Below, in pieces: positions 17,262-25,800 of a stretch of 39,763 nt of DNA. This DNA is from Pirellulales bacterium (GTDB lineage: Bacteria; Planctomycetota; Planctomycetia; Pirellulales; JAICIG01). Location: contig DATLUO010000011.1 in the NCBI GenBank assembly GCA_035533075.1, positions 1-39,763 on the forward strand. Direction: 5' to 3'. A model generated the notes under the pieces. It saw only the letters and a program-made list of their open reading frames with translations, made no database searches and had not been told where the DNA came from. The translations under genes and the position numbers were made by a program. The stretch's first letter is position 1; every line of letters starts with the position of its first letter.

Positions 17262-18133
17262 CCGATCGTTACCAAGCTACAACGGCCGACGTACTGACAA
17301 TGGGCGACATCGCCCCGCGCAATCGTTGGAATGAAGGTTTCTATGAGGATCGGTACATGGAAATTGAGCGACGCCTGGCAGAGCTGGCCGCGGCGTCCCT
17401 GGGCACGTTCATACCGGACGAGCACCCGGACCGCTCCAAGGGAATTACCTACGGCCAGGTCGGTGCGCGGCACCTCGACCCCCGCGGCGAAGTGCGCTAC
17501 CTACAAGTGATCAACATTCGCGACACGGGGATTGACTTCGCGATTAAGCCCGATCGTGTTGCCGAGGGAAGTCATAACGACCCAGAACGCAGCCGAGTCG
17601 CAAAGGGGGACATTCTATTTACAAACAACGCGTTCCGAGACACAGAGACGTTGCTCGGAAGGTGCGTCGTCGTCACCAAAGACTATGGCAAGCTGAACAT
17701 CAGCCAGCATATTGATCGCATTCGCGTCGCAGACGTATCTCCGTTTTACGTATGTTCATTCCTCAAGTCGCGCTTTGGGAAGGGTCAGATTGACCGCGTC
17801 ATGCACGGCGTCGATTCAACGGGCATCAGTTTCGGACGAATTCGCGCCTTACTGATTCCGAGATTGCCGGACGCGATACAGGAGGAGGTCGAGTCGCAAT
17901 ACCTCGCCATGTCCCGCTACCACGACCGCGCGATGGCGATCAAGGAGCGGCTGCTTGCGGAAAGCGACATTGAGCCGGGCCGTTACGGCGAGGAGATCAA
18001 CTCGCTGGCGGAAGAAAAGCCGGCTTATAACCGCGCCATGCGCGAGGCCAAGGAACGTCTCGACCACCTCATCGGCCAACTGGAAGCCATCATCGAAGGC
18101 CGCCAAAAAAACCTCGAACCGTTCCCCGAGTGA
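17258..18133 (+). CDS. HsdS-like specificity subunit with one target-recognition domain
   Basis: A 291-residue HsdS-type protein. Residues about 60-215 look like one target-recognition domain (SKGITYGQVGA; RSRVAKGDILFTNNAFRD; GISFGRIRALLIPRLPD), followed by a long helical spacer (about 215-285, SRYHDRAMAIKERLL and later AKERLDHLIGQLEAIIEG). Two-domain HsdS proteins are 400-600 residues, so this half-size form would probably act as a dimer or read a half-site. Its ATG at 17258 overlaps the methylase stop. The recognition segment is visibly more AT-rich than its neighbours, as is common for exchanged TRDs. The next gene starts 18 bases after the stop. Confidence 0.8.
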   Translation: MTDRYQATTADVLTMGDIAPRNRWNEGFYEDRYMEIERRLAELAAASLGTFIPDEHPDRSKGITYGQVGARHLDPRGEVRYLQVINIRDTGIDFAIKPDRVAEGSHNDPERSRVAKGDILFTNNAFRDTETLLGRCVVVTKDYGKLNISQHIDRIRVADVSPFYVCSFLKSRFGKGQIDRVMHGVDSTGISFGRIRALLIPRLPDAIQEEVESQYLAMSRYHDRAMAIKERLLAESDIEPGRYGEEINSLAEEKPAYNRAMREAKERLDHLIGQLEAIIEGRQKNLEPFPE

Positions 18134-18151
18134 GCCCACGGCGGGCAGAAA

Positions 18152-19930
18152 ATGAAAACCAACGGTCGCATTCAAGATCTGTTGTCGACGGTCTGCGCCA
18201 ACGACATCGAATACGGCCACCGTGTGATTTGGCCGCTGCTCGATTATCTGGCTGTGCCGTCCGCCGCGCGCCGACCGGAGTTTCAGATCGAGAACCCATT
18301 CAACGACAAGCAGCTCAGAGTCGACTTTTTGATCCACGTCGGCGACATCCCGATGGTCACGATCGAAGGCGAGCCTCACGCCCGGCAGTTCGACGAAGGC
18401 TATCGGCAGGCGAAGAACTACAGCAAGAGCTTCAGGCCGCGGCAGCGCGATTGCCCGATGCGGGAAATGACCGTGCCCTTCGTGCTGGTTGCGGCCGGCA
18501 GCCGTGCGGAGACGTATCGCGCCGTCGCGCACGGCATCAACGTCGATTACGAATTGATCGAGCAGGACGGTAAGCCGGCCTTTCTCGAATGGACCGACAT
18601 TCTCGCGGAAGCCGCCAAGATTCCCGCCTTCGGCGCCGCCGCAGAGCAACTCGACTTGTTCGGCGCGCGGCCCGGCCCGGTGTCGGAAGCGCAGCAAGTG
18701 CTCAAAGCCGACGCCGCGCGGCAGTTCTTCTCCGACCTCTACTCGGCGATCGGCTCCGCCCGTGCGCTGCGCGACAAGGAGGACCGGTCGATCGTGCTCT
18801 TCAATCGAATCATCGACCTGGCCAGGCACGGGCAAGCCTCCAAGATCGACCGCACCTGCCGGAAGGAAGGGCTGACCGGACGGGCGACGGACCGCGTGAT
18901 GGAGGCCCTCTCGTGGTACGAGCGGCAGATGGAGGCAAACGAGTTCTCCGGCGCGGCGGTCGCGCGGGGCTACCGTAACTTCCTGGTGCAGCCCGCCGGC
19001 CGCGGCGGCCACTACTTTTTCACGGGCACCACGCAGCACCGGCCGGTCATTACGGGCGGCCAGGTCCGCTATCGCAAAGTTGCCCGCTACTTCACGCCCA
19101 CCGAAATCATCCAGCAGATGGTGCGGTTGGCCGCTCCCAAGTCGGACGAGCGGGTGATCGACATGACATGCGGCGGCGGCGGTTTTTTGGCCGAGTGCGT
19201 CGACTACATTGCGCAGAACGAAGGCGAACCGCAAGCACGGCGGTTCTTGAAGCAGCGGCTGGTCGGCATCGACGACGATCCTTTTTGCGTTTCCTGCTCG
19301 CGCGAGCTGCTGACCTTCATGTACCCCGACTGCGCCGACGACATCCACGTCTATCTGCACAACTGTCTCTATCGCCGGGCGCCGGCCGAAAGCGAAGTGC
19401 GCGAAGACCGCGAAGCCGAGCGGCACCTCGCCGACGGGCGCTACGACCTGGTGATCGGCAATCCGCCGGGCAACGACAAGGGCCAGCATCTAGTGCCGCT
19501 TCCGCTTCAGGCGTTTCACGTTTTCCAGGACGCTTGGTCAGAAAACGGGTCAGAAATATTTGCGGGCGCGCATTGCGGCCCGTCGGGACCCGGTTGTTCC
19601 GCCGCCGGCTCAGGCTACGGCCGCCCCGCCGCCTCGACCAGGGCAGACTGCGGTTGCGGCTGGGGTTCCGGCTATGGTCCCGACTCCGGGGACGGTCCCG
19701 GTTGCCCCACTCGCGGAAGCGGGTCCGGCGCTCCCCCCGCTTCCGCCCACAACGAACACTCGCCGGCAGCCCGCGCCGGGACCGCGGAGAACCGGACAGA
19801 TCGAATTCGTCACGCTCATCAGGCTTTGGCTTTGATCAACGACCGCAGCGCTTCATTAACAGCCTCATCGGTCGGAAACGCCGCGCGAACGTCGGGTTCC
19901 AACAACGCCAGATTGGTCCCGCTGCGGTAG
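18152..19930 (+). CDS. HsdR_N-like nuclease domain plus N6 methylase, 3'-truncated
   Basis: The N-terminus (about 1-160) resembles the type I HsdR N-terminal nuclease: VDFLIHVGDIPMVTIEGE at 57-74, then DEGYRQAKNYS. The usual D...ExK reads D58...E72-G-E74, with Glu where Lys is expected. A methylase follows: YFTP (313-316), VIDMTCGGGGFL (335-346), VGIDDDP (371-377) and NPPG (437-440). Position four of NPPx is Gly, not the usual aromatic. After about residue 445 (base 19480) family resemblance ends and the frame runs through Gly/Ser/Pro-rich sequence to 19930, overlapping brnA on the other strand. The missing part is probably 200 or more residues. It is third in the operon; activity as it stands is doubtful. 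Confidence 0.7.
   Translation: MKTNGRIQDLLSTVCANDIEYGHRVIWPLLDYLAVPSAARRPEFQIENPFNDKQLRVDFLIHVGDIPMVTIEGEPHARQFDEGYRQAKNYSKSFRPRQRDCPMREMTVPFVLVAAGSRAETYRAVAHGINVDYELIEQDGKPAFLEWTDILAEAAKIPAFGAAAEQLDLFGARPGPVSEAQQVLKADAARQFFSDLYSAIGSARALRDKEDRSIVLFNRIIDLARHGQASKIDRTCRKEGLTGRATDRVMEALSWYERQMEANEFSGAAVARGYRNFLVQPAGRGGHYFFTGTTQHRPVITGGQVRYRKVARYFTPTEIIQQMVRLAAPKSDERVIDMTCGGGGFLAECVDYIAQNEGEPQARRFLKQRLVGIDDDPFCVSCSRELLTFMYPDCADDIHVYLHNCLYRRAPAESEVREDREAERHLADGRYDLVIGNPPGNDKGQHLVPLPLQAFHVFQDAWSENGSEIFAGAHCGPSGPGCSAAGSGYGRPAASTRADCGCGWGSGYGPDSGDGPGCPTRGSGSGAPPASAHNEHSPAARAGTAENRTDRIRHAHQALALINDRSASLTASSVGNAARTSGSNNARLVPLR
19560..19818 (+). other. Pro-rich foreign fragment after the methylase break
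   Basis: In a second frame (TTG at 19560) this stretch reads as a Pro/Ala-rich chain (PVVPPPAQATAAPPPRPG, later LPPLPPTTNTRR), a plausible linker from an unrelated secreted or surface protein. It begins within about 80 bases of where the methylase ends and stops at the brnA gene. I read it as sequence joined by deletion or rearrangement. No domain can be named. Confidence 0.35.
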
Positions 19931-20025
19931 CGATTGAAGTACTTGCCCCGAACACCTCCCTTGAGCACCGAAGGGTCGTATTCGCTGCGCAGTTCATCCT
20001 CCGGCAAGAATTCATTCTGATTCAT
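19819..20025 (-). CDS. BrnA-type antitoxin
   Basis: A 68-residue small acidic protein directly following the BrnT toxin. MNQNEFLPEDELRSEYDPSV is the N-terminus and a short conserved block GKYFNRYRSGTNLALLEPDV (split GKYFNRYRSG, TNLALLEPDV) lies mid-protein. It is the expected antitoxin by position, but it lacks an obvious ribbon-helix-helix and differs from classic BrnA; it resembles the short partner often seen next to DUF497 toxins. I chose the ATG at 20025, which overlaps the toxin stop by 14 bases, giving coupling. An upstream frame start at 20061 lies inside the toxin. Confidence 0.7.
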   Translation of the reverse strand: MNQNEFLPEDELRSEYDPSVLKGGVRGKYFNRYRSGTNLALLEPDVRAAFPTDEAVNEALRSLIKAKA

Positions 20026-20284
20026 ACAATTTCCTCTCGCGGCGCGTCGCACGCCGCGCACTGATGATTCGGGTGCGGTCGTCTCGATCCGTATGCGAAA
20101 CGACTACCAACACGCCCTTGCTCGTGTAGCCAAAAGTCAGGTATCGCTCTTCGTCGTCGGAGTGGTCGGGGTCGAAGAAGGTGACGGCCAGCGGATCGCC
20201 AAAGACGGTGGCTGCCTCTTCAAAGGAGATCCCGTGCTTCGCTAGATTCTTCGCCGCTTTTTCCGGATGCCATTCAAATTCCAT
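20012..20284 (-). CDS. brnT: BrnT family toxin (DUF497)
   Basis: A 90-residue RelE-fold ribonuclease toxin of the BrnT/DUF497 family. Typical features are FEWHPEKAAKNLAKHGISFE at the start (residues 3-22), FGDPLAV, DPDHSDDEERYLTFGYTSKG with the second strand pair, and the C-terminal RIISARRATRRERKLYE, whose Arg and Glu/Tyr pattern is diagnostic. It should cleave mRNA and be held by the antitoxin encoded immediately downstream. Length is normal and no residue appears missing. The pair lies exactly where the restriction-type operon breaks off. Confidence 0.88.
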   Translation of the reverse strand: MEFEWHPEKAAKNLAKHGISFEEAATVFGDPLAVTFFDPDHSDDEERYLTFGYTSKGVLVVVSHTDRDDRTRIISARRATRRERKLYESE

Positions 20285-20320
20285 CGACCATTATGCTCCG
20301 AGCCGTGGCCAGGAATAGCC

Positions 20321-20329
20321 ATTATAGCA
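20321..20329 (-). promoter_or_regulatory. extended -10 promoter of brnTA
   Basis: On the minus strand the sequence reads TGCTATAAT, a perfect consensus -10 with the TG extension, 37 bases upstream of the brnT ATG. No good -35 is seen at 17 bases, which fits an extended -10 promoter. brnTA operons are autoregulated, so an operator may overlap this site. Confidence 0.6.
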
Positions 20330-20858
20330 TCGCGCAGGCTCAACGCATTACACGGAAAAAGGGTCAGAACGACGTTTGGCGATCGGCTGTTGGCTGAGCT
20401 CACCAGCGCGCTGGTGAGCGCCCCCCACCTGGTTCCAATTCACGACCAGGCGCATAGAACCTCGGCGGCGGTCAGCCCGTTAGCGACGTTGGCCTCGACC
20501 CAGGCCGAACACTTGCCTTTCGGGCAGATTTCTCTCGCTTCGAACGCGGCCCGGCCGACTTCCAGAGCCTGAGCGACCCGCTTCCTGCAGCGCGGCGGTC
20601 AGGGAGCGGGCAGCAGGCGTACCGCGTTATTAGTCGACAGCCGCCGGCTCAGTTGAACCACGAGCCGATTTGGCGCGCACTTGCTCCCGGCGAGCTGCGT
20701 GCCGGCACGATTGAGTGGCTCAGCACGGCACAGGTCGAACGGCGAGGGCAACGGCGGCGGTGGTGAGGCATTGCTTGGGCCGGCGCGGCCTGAGTAGAGT
20801 AGGGTGTCACGCTTCGTTTGCCTGAAGCGGCACGGGGAACCGAAAATGAGGGTCAAAG
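20330..20858. other. gene-poor stretch with relics
   Basis: Between the brnT promoter and the VapBC relic there is no intact gene. A decayed DUF3102-like segment is on the minus strand at 20440-20592. An open minus-strand frame at 20599-20856 (ending LSTNNAVRLLPAP) has no recognisable family. The motif AAAAGGGTCAGAACG at 20356 resembles AAAACGGGTCAGAAA at 19542, perhaps ends of a lost mobile unit. Confidence 0.4.
20440..20592 (-). pseudogene. DUF3102-like fragment
   Basis: Minus-strand reading gives AQALEVGRAAFEAREICPKG and then a W-V-E-A-N segment, ending at a stop after CAWS. This matches the DUF3102 pattern (helix, then EAKE-x-x-x-x-G-x-W-x-x-W-x-E/D). Only about 50 codons survive, without a start. 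A second fragment on the opposite strand is at 21195-21300 and a longer copy at 21492-21938. Confidence 0.35.
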
Positions 20859-21302
20859 ATGAATGTCTTTCGCGGCACCATGCACGGCAAGATGATCGAA
20901 CTCGAGCGCGAGTCGGGGCTGCCCGACGGTGAGCAGGTTACGGTGGTGGTTCAACCGAACGAGCGCAAGCGGCTGCCGCCCGGCGAGGGCATTCGGCGGT
21001 CAGAGGGGGGCTGGGCCGACGACACCGAAGGGCTCGATGCGTTCCTCGATTTGGAACCGGCAACAGCGCAAGCTCGATCGACCGGAGATCGAGCCGTGAG
21101 CTTTCTGCTCGACACCGACACGTGCTCGTTCCATTTGAAAAAGAAGGGCGCCCTGTCGTCGCGTTTCTTACAGTACCTGGAACAGGACAAAGACCAGCGG
21201 CTCTCGCCGCGGGCCGCGCGCACCTACATGCAGCTCGCCCGCAACTGGTCGCGGCTGACCGCGCAGCACCCGCGGGCGTTTCGTCGCAACGCCAGGGGCT
21301 GA
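20859..21302 (+). pseudogene. VapBC-type module, frameshifted and truncated, joined to a DUF3102 piece
   Basis: The frame from ATG 20859 starts as a short antitoxin (MNVFRGTMHGKMIELERESG). After GLDAFLD it leaves the family. Shifting one base at about 21051 restores WNRQQRKLDRPEIEP and a TGA at 21097-21099, so an extra T in the TTT run is likely. A GTG at 21096 overlaps that stop and begins SFLLDTDTCSFHLKKKGALS, a PIN-domain VapC start with its first catalytic Asp. The PIN domain ends after about 30 residues and continues as LSPRAARTYMQLARNWSRL, a DUF3102-type tail. The toxin is therefore inactive, and the antitoxin is fused to its remains by the frameshift. Confidence 0.65.
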
Positions 21303-21491
21303 AAGCACTTGCGGCGATCGTGCAGACGGACGGACGGGATCCGGACGCAGCCAGTTCGGCAGCACGCTGCCAAAGTGCCGTCGCCAGTTCGGCCGCGCGC
21401 GGCCAAAGTGCGGACGGCAAGCGCAGGCGCACCGGTCCCGTGTGGCGGGCCTCGGGGCCGTTCGTCCGCGAGGTCCCGCGCCTGGACGCAG

Positions 21492-21938
21492 ATGGCCGAC
21501 GAACGGCGAAACACGCTGGCGCTGCTGGCGAAATCCGCCAACCAAAGCCACCGCTGGTCGGTGGCGGCGGCCGGCGCCGCGATGGCCCACGTCGTGGCGG
21601 CCGGAAACGCGCTGGTCCGGGCGCGCGATCTGTGCGAACAAGGGGGCTGGCTCCGCTGGTTGCGGACGGATTTCGAGGGCTCGGTCCACACGGCGCGGCG
21701 CTATATGAGGGTCGCGAGGCACCTGCCCGCCAGCGGCATCGATGCGACGCGCGTGTCGCATCGGCCGCTGACGGCGCTCTTGCGCGGCGTGGTGTTTACG
21801 GAGCCGTCCGCCGCGGCGTGGTACTTGCCATCGGAACAAAAACTGAATGTGGTCTTACCGGCAAGTTCGTCGATTCTCGACGATTTTGCACATGCCAGGG
21901 TGGGAGCGAGCGCGCTTGCGAGCGCCGGCCCACCATGA
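21492..21938 (+). CDS. DUF3102-like protein, probably degraded
   Basis: A 148-residue frame with a clear helical DUF3102-like core: MAHVVAAGNALVRARDLCEQ, GGWLRWLRTDFEGSVHTARR and YMRVARHLPASG (consecutive pieces from about residue 31). DUF3102 proteins occur on plasmids, phages and genomic islands, with unknown function. The C-terminal third (from about FTEPSAAAW) does not look conserved, and the frame ends inside the GGGTGGGA repeat at 21898-21934. The frame is open upstream to 21309 but that part is Arg-rich. It may be a relic rather than a working gene. Confidence 0.45.
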   Translation: MADERRNTLALLAKSANQSHRWSVAAAGAAMAHVVAAGNALVRARDLCEQGGWLRWLRTDFEGSVHTARRYMRVARHLPASGIDATRVSHRPLTALLRGVVFTEPSAAAWYLPSEQKLNVVLPASSSILDDFAHARVGASALASAGPP

Positions 21939-22081
21939 AGGACCGAGGGACGGAGGGAAGGAGAGACAGAGCGACGGAGGGAAAGGGCAAACGACGGTCG
22001 AGCGGTTGTTGTCGCCCCTTCTCTCCTTCTCTCTGTCGCAACGGTGGGCCGGCGCTCGCAAGCTCGCTGGTCCCACCCTAC
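21898..22081. repeat. inverted GTAGGGTGGGACCAGCGAGC repeats around a purine/pyrimidine tract
   Basis: The left arm (21898-21934) and right arm (22043-22081) are inverted copies of the family C repeat seen at 26038-26125 and 35589-35627. The left arm is divergent (GAGCGAGCGCGC). Between them are a purine-rich run (21935-21990) and a pyrimidine-rich run (22014-22038). It sits just upstream of the SAM methyltransferase. Confidence 0.75.
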
Positions 22082-22118
22082 GATGGGTCTGCGTCCGTAA
22101 GGCCAACTTAGGAAGCCG

Positions 22119-22757
22119 ATGCCGAAGGAACATAGCAAAACGATGACCGACCATTCGCACGTCCGCCGCTCGTACGACGAACTGGCTGCGTCGTACGACA
22201 CACGCTGGAGAAAGTACATTGATGCCACGCTGGCCCTGGCGATGGAGCCGCTGGAACTGACCGGGCACGAACGCGTGCTCGACGTGGGCTGTGGCACCGG
22301 CGAGCTACTTCGGCGGCTCTTCGACCGCTGGCCGAGGCTGCGCGTGACCGGCGTTGACGTCAGCCCCAACATGCTGCGGCGCGCGGCCGAAAAGTGTACG
22401 GGCGCCGCGCTGCTGGCCGCGGAGGCGCACCGGCTGCCGTCGACCGACGGCTGCTTCGATGTGGTGATCTGCGCCAACGCTTTCCATTACTTCCGGCGGC
22501 CCGATTGCGCGCTGGCAGAATTCCGCCGCGTGCTGCGCCCGGCGGGCCGTCTGCTGTTGGTCGATTGGTGCGACGACTACCTGAGCTGCAAACTGTGCAG
22601 CCTCTGGCTGCGCTGGACCGATCCGGCCTTCCATCACGCATACACCCTGCGCGCGTGCCGCGAGATGCTTCAACAAAGCGGTTTCGTCGTCGGCATGGCG
22701 TTTCACCGTCGCATCGACTGGCTATGGGGCCAGATGTGCCTGACGGGCGAAACTTGA
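22119..22757 (+). CDS. class I SAM-dependent methyltransferase
   Basis: A 212-residue Rossmann-fold methyltransferase of the UbiE/Methyltransf_11 type. Motif I is VLDVGCGTGELLRRL (53-67), the SAM-ribose acidic residue is in VTGVDVSPNML, and motif IV-VI regions FDVVICANAFHYF and RVLRPAGRLLLVDW are present. The typical N-terminus YDELAASYDTRW precedes. The substrate cannot be told; small molecules, lipids or quinones are all possible. ATG 22119 was chosen; ATG 22143 is also possible. The TPR gene begins 78 bases downstream with its own ribosome site. Confidence 0.85.
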   Translation: MPKEHSKTMTDHSHVRRSYDELAASYDTRWRKYIDATLALAMEPLELTGHERVLDVGCGTGELLRRLFDRWPRLRVTGVDVSPNMLRRAAEKCTGAALLAAEAHRLPSTDGCFDVVICANAFHYFRRPDCALAEFRRVLRPAGRLLLVDWCDDYLSCKLCSLWLRWTDPAFHHAYTLRACREMLQQSGFVVGMAFHRRIDWLWGQMCLTGET

Positions 22758-22824
22758 CATCTTTCAGCAGGCGAGTGAAGATGGCCACGGTCGGAAATCT
22801 TTGCTTTGCTCTCGACAAGCCGAC

Positions 22825-22830
22825 AGGAGG
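22825..22830 (+). promoter_or_regulatory. strong ribosome-binding site of the TPR gene
   Basis: A full AGGAGG with a 5-base spacer before ATG 22836. It is the clearest Shine-Dalgarno in the window, where most genes show weak ones. Confidence 0.85.
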
Positions 22831-22835
22831 TAAGC

Positions 22836-25800
22836 ATGACGAGCACACCGCGCCCAAGAGCGCGGCTGTCACAAGCGGCGCGGGCGCTGATCGTCGTGGC
22901 CCTCGGTTTCAGCAATTCGCGGGCACAAGACGCGACGCCCGAAAACGCCGCCACGCGCGATTATGCCGTCGCCGTCGGACTGGAAAACCGGCGGCTCTAT
23001 CCGCAGGCCGCCGCCCGCTGGCAAAAGTTCATCGACACCTATCGCGGCGATGCGCGGCTCGACCGGGCGAACTATCATCTGGGCGCCTGCCAGCTTCAGG
23101 CCGGCGAAGCGGAAAAGGCGGCCGCCACCTATCGCAACCTGCTGGCCGCGTTTCCCAACTTCAACGCCCGCGACGCCGTCCAGTTCAACCTGGCAATGGC
23201 CCTTTACCAGACCGGGCTGAAATCGAAGCAGCCCGAAGATTTGAAGGCCGCGGCCGATGCCTTTGCCGCCGTCGCCAGCGGCTACCCTCAGAGCAAGCAC
23301 CTGCCGGCGGCGCTGTTTTATCAGGGCGAATCGCTCTACGCGGCCGGGCAGTCGCCGGCCGCCGCGGCGCTGTATGAAAAACTGATCGCCGGCTACCCGG
23401 CCAGCGATGTTGCGCCTCAAGCTCGTTTTGCCTTGGGGACCGTGCAGCAAGAAAACGGACAAGACGCCGCGGCCGTGACCACCTTTCAGAGCTTTCTCGC
23501 GGCCCATGCTCAAGACCCGCGGGCCAACGAGGCCCGCTTGCGGCTCGGCATGTCGTTGATGGCCGAAAAGAAGTACGCCGAAGCGGCCCAGTCGTTGGCC
23601 GCGGCCGCGGCAGCCGCCGATTTTGCACTGGCCGATCTGGCCCTGCTGCGGCAGGCGCAGTGTCTGGCGGAACAGAATCAGATCGACGCCGCGGTGGGCC
23701 TCTATCAATCACTGCCGGGCAAGTTTCCCAAGAGCAAGCACGTCGGGGCCGCGCAAGTGGCCGCCGGCAAGCTGCTCTATCAAGCGGCGAAATACCCGCA
23801 GGCCCAGCAGGCGCTGGCGCCCGCGATGGCGGCCGCAGGCGAGGTTTCGCCCGAAGCGGCCTACTGGCTCGGCAAGACGCTGGTGAAGCTGAACCAGGCG
23901 CCCGCGGCGTTGGCGGAGCTCGACAAGGCGATTCAAGCCTATCCGCAAAGCGGCTTTCTGCCTTGGCTGAGGCTAGGCCGCATCGACGTGCTCTTTGAGA
24001 TGCCGGACCGCCGCAAAGAAACCGTGGCCCTCTATCCGCAGTTTGCCGCACAACACGCCGAGCACGAGTTGGCTCCCCAGGCCGCGTATATGGGGGGCTT
24101 CGCCGCCTTATCGGTCAGCGACTACGCCGAGGCGCATCGACAGGCGACGGCCTTTCTGGCCAATGCAAAGTGGCAGAAAGATGCTCTGCTGCCGGAGGTG
24201 CTGTTCGTGGCTGCCGAAAGCCTGGTGCTGGCGGGCGGCGCCACCGACCCCGTGCCGCAGGTCGCCAGGGCCGAGCCGCTCTATCGGCAGATCGTCGACA
24301 AGTTTCCCAAGCACCGCAACATGCCGGCCAGCCGCGTGCGGGTTGGACTCTGCCTCTATCTGCAAAAGAAGTACGACGCGGCCGTCGCTGAGCTGTCTCA
24401 AAGCTTGCCGCAATTGGCCGACCAGGAACTCGCGGCCGAGGCCCAGCTTCTGATCGGCCGCTCGCAGCACGATGCCAAGCGTCTGCCGCAGGCCGTGACA
24501 GCCTTCCGCGAGTCGCTGCGATTGAAGCCCGATTGGTCACGCGCCGACGAAGCGCTGCTCGCCCTGGCGGACAGTTTGCAGGGCGAAAAGAAACTCGACG
24601 AGGCGGCCGCCGAGTTGGACCGCCTCGTCAGCACGCTGCCCAACAGCAGTTGTCGTCCTCAGGCCCACTACGAGCTGGGCGAAATCGCCGAGCGCCGGCA
24701 GAAGCACGATGACGCCATCCGAAACTTCGAGGTCGTCCTGAACCAGTTCGCGGCCAGCTCGTTTGCTGCGCCGGCCGCTTATGGCATTGCCAAGGCAAAG
24801 TTCGCCAAAGACGATTTCACCGGCGCGGTGGCCGCTGCCACGGTGGTGATCGACCGTTTCGCGATGAGCGAGGCTGCGCCGCGGGCGCGCTACGTGCGCG
24901 GGCGGGCGCATCAGCGCCTGAAGCAATTTCAGCCAGCCATCGCCGATTTCGAGGCATTTGTCGCCGCCAAGCCGCCCGCGGCCGACGTCCACGACGCGCG
25001 GTATGCGATCGCGGTCTGTCAGATCGGCCTGAAGCAGCCGGAACAAGCCGCGGCTACGCTCAAAGCGCTAGTGAATGAGGCGCCCACGTATCCGCGCGCC
25101 GACGAGGCGTACTATGAACTCGCCTTTGCGCTGGCCCAAGCGAAGCAAGAGCAGGCCGCGGCCGAAGCCTGGCGCACGCTCGCCACAAAGTTTCCTAAAA
25201 GTGAACTGGCGGCCGATGCCTGGTTCCGCGTCGGCGAGTATCACGAGTTGAAAAAGGAATGGAACCCTGCTCGCGAGGCCTATCAGCAGGGCCGGCAGCG
25301 GGCCAAGGCGCCGCAACTGCAGGAGAAGCTCCAATTCAAGCTCGGCTGGGTCCAGTTTCAGGCCGAGCACTTTCCCCAAGCCGCGGCGGTCTTTCAGGCG
25401 CAGATCCAGTCGTTTCCCGCCGGGCCGCTCTTGGCCGACGCCACCTATTTCGCCGGCGAGACGCTCTATCGTCAAAAGCAATACGCCCCGGCACTGGAAC
25501 GATTCAATCAGGCGGTTGGCCAGAAGCACGAGAAGTATCTGGCCCGCGCCCTCTATCGGGCGGGCGACTGCGCCGCCCGCTTGAAGCAGTGGGCGGCCAG
25601 CGAAGGGCACTATCGGGCGCTCGTCGGCCAGTTCCCGAAATTCGAATTGGTGAGCGATGCGCGCTACGGCCTCGCCTGGGCCCAGCAGAACCAGGAGAAG
25701 CTTGCCCAGGCCAAGCAGACGTACGAGCAAGTGACCAAAGAGACCGACACTGAGACGGCGGCCAAAAGCCGCTTCATGATCGGCGAGTGCGCCTTTCGCG

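Noticed and set aside
17849-19489. 546-codon minus-strand frame opposite the methylase gene
   Set aside because: Shadow frame; the plus strand has ordered methylase motifs.
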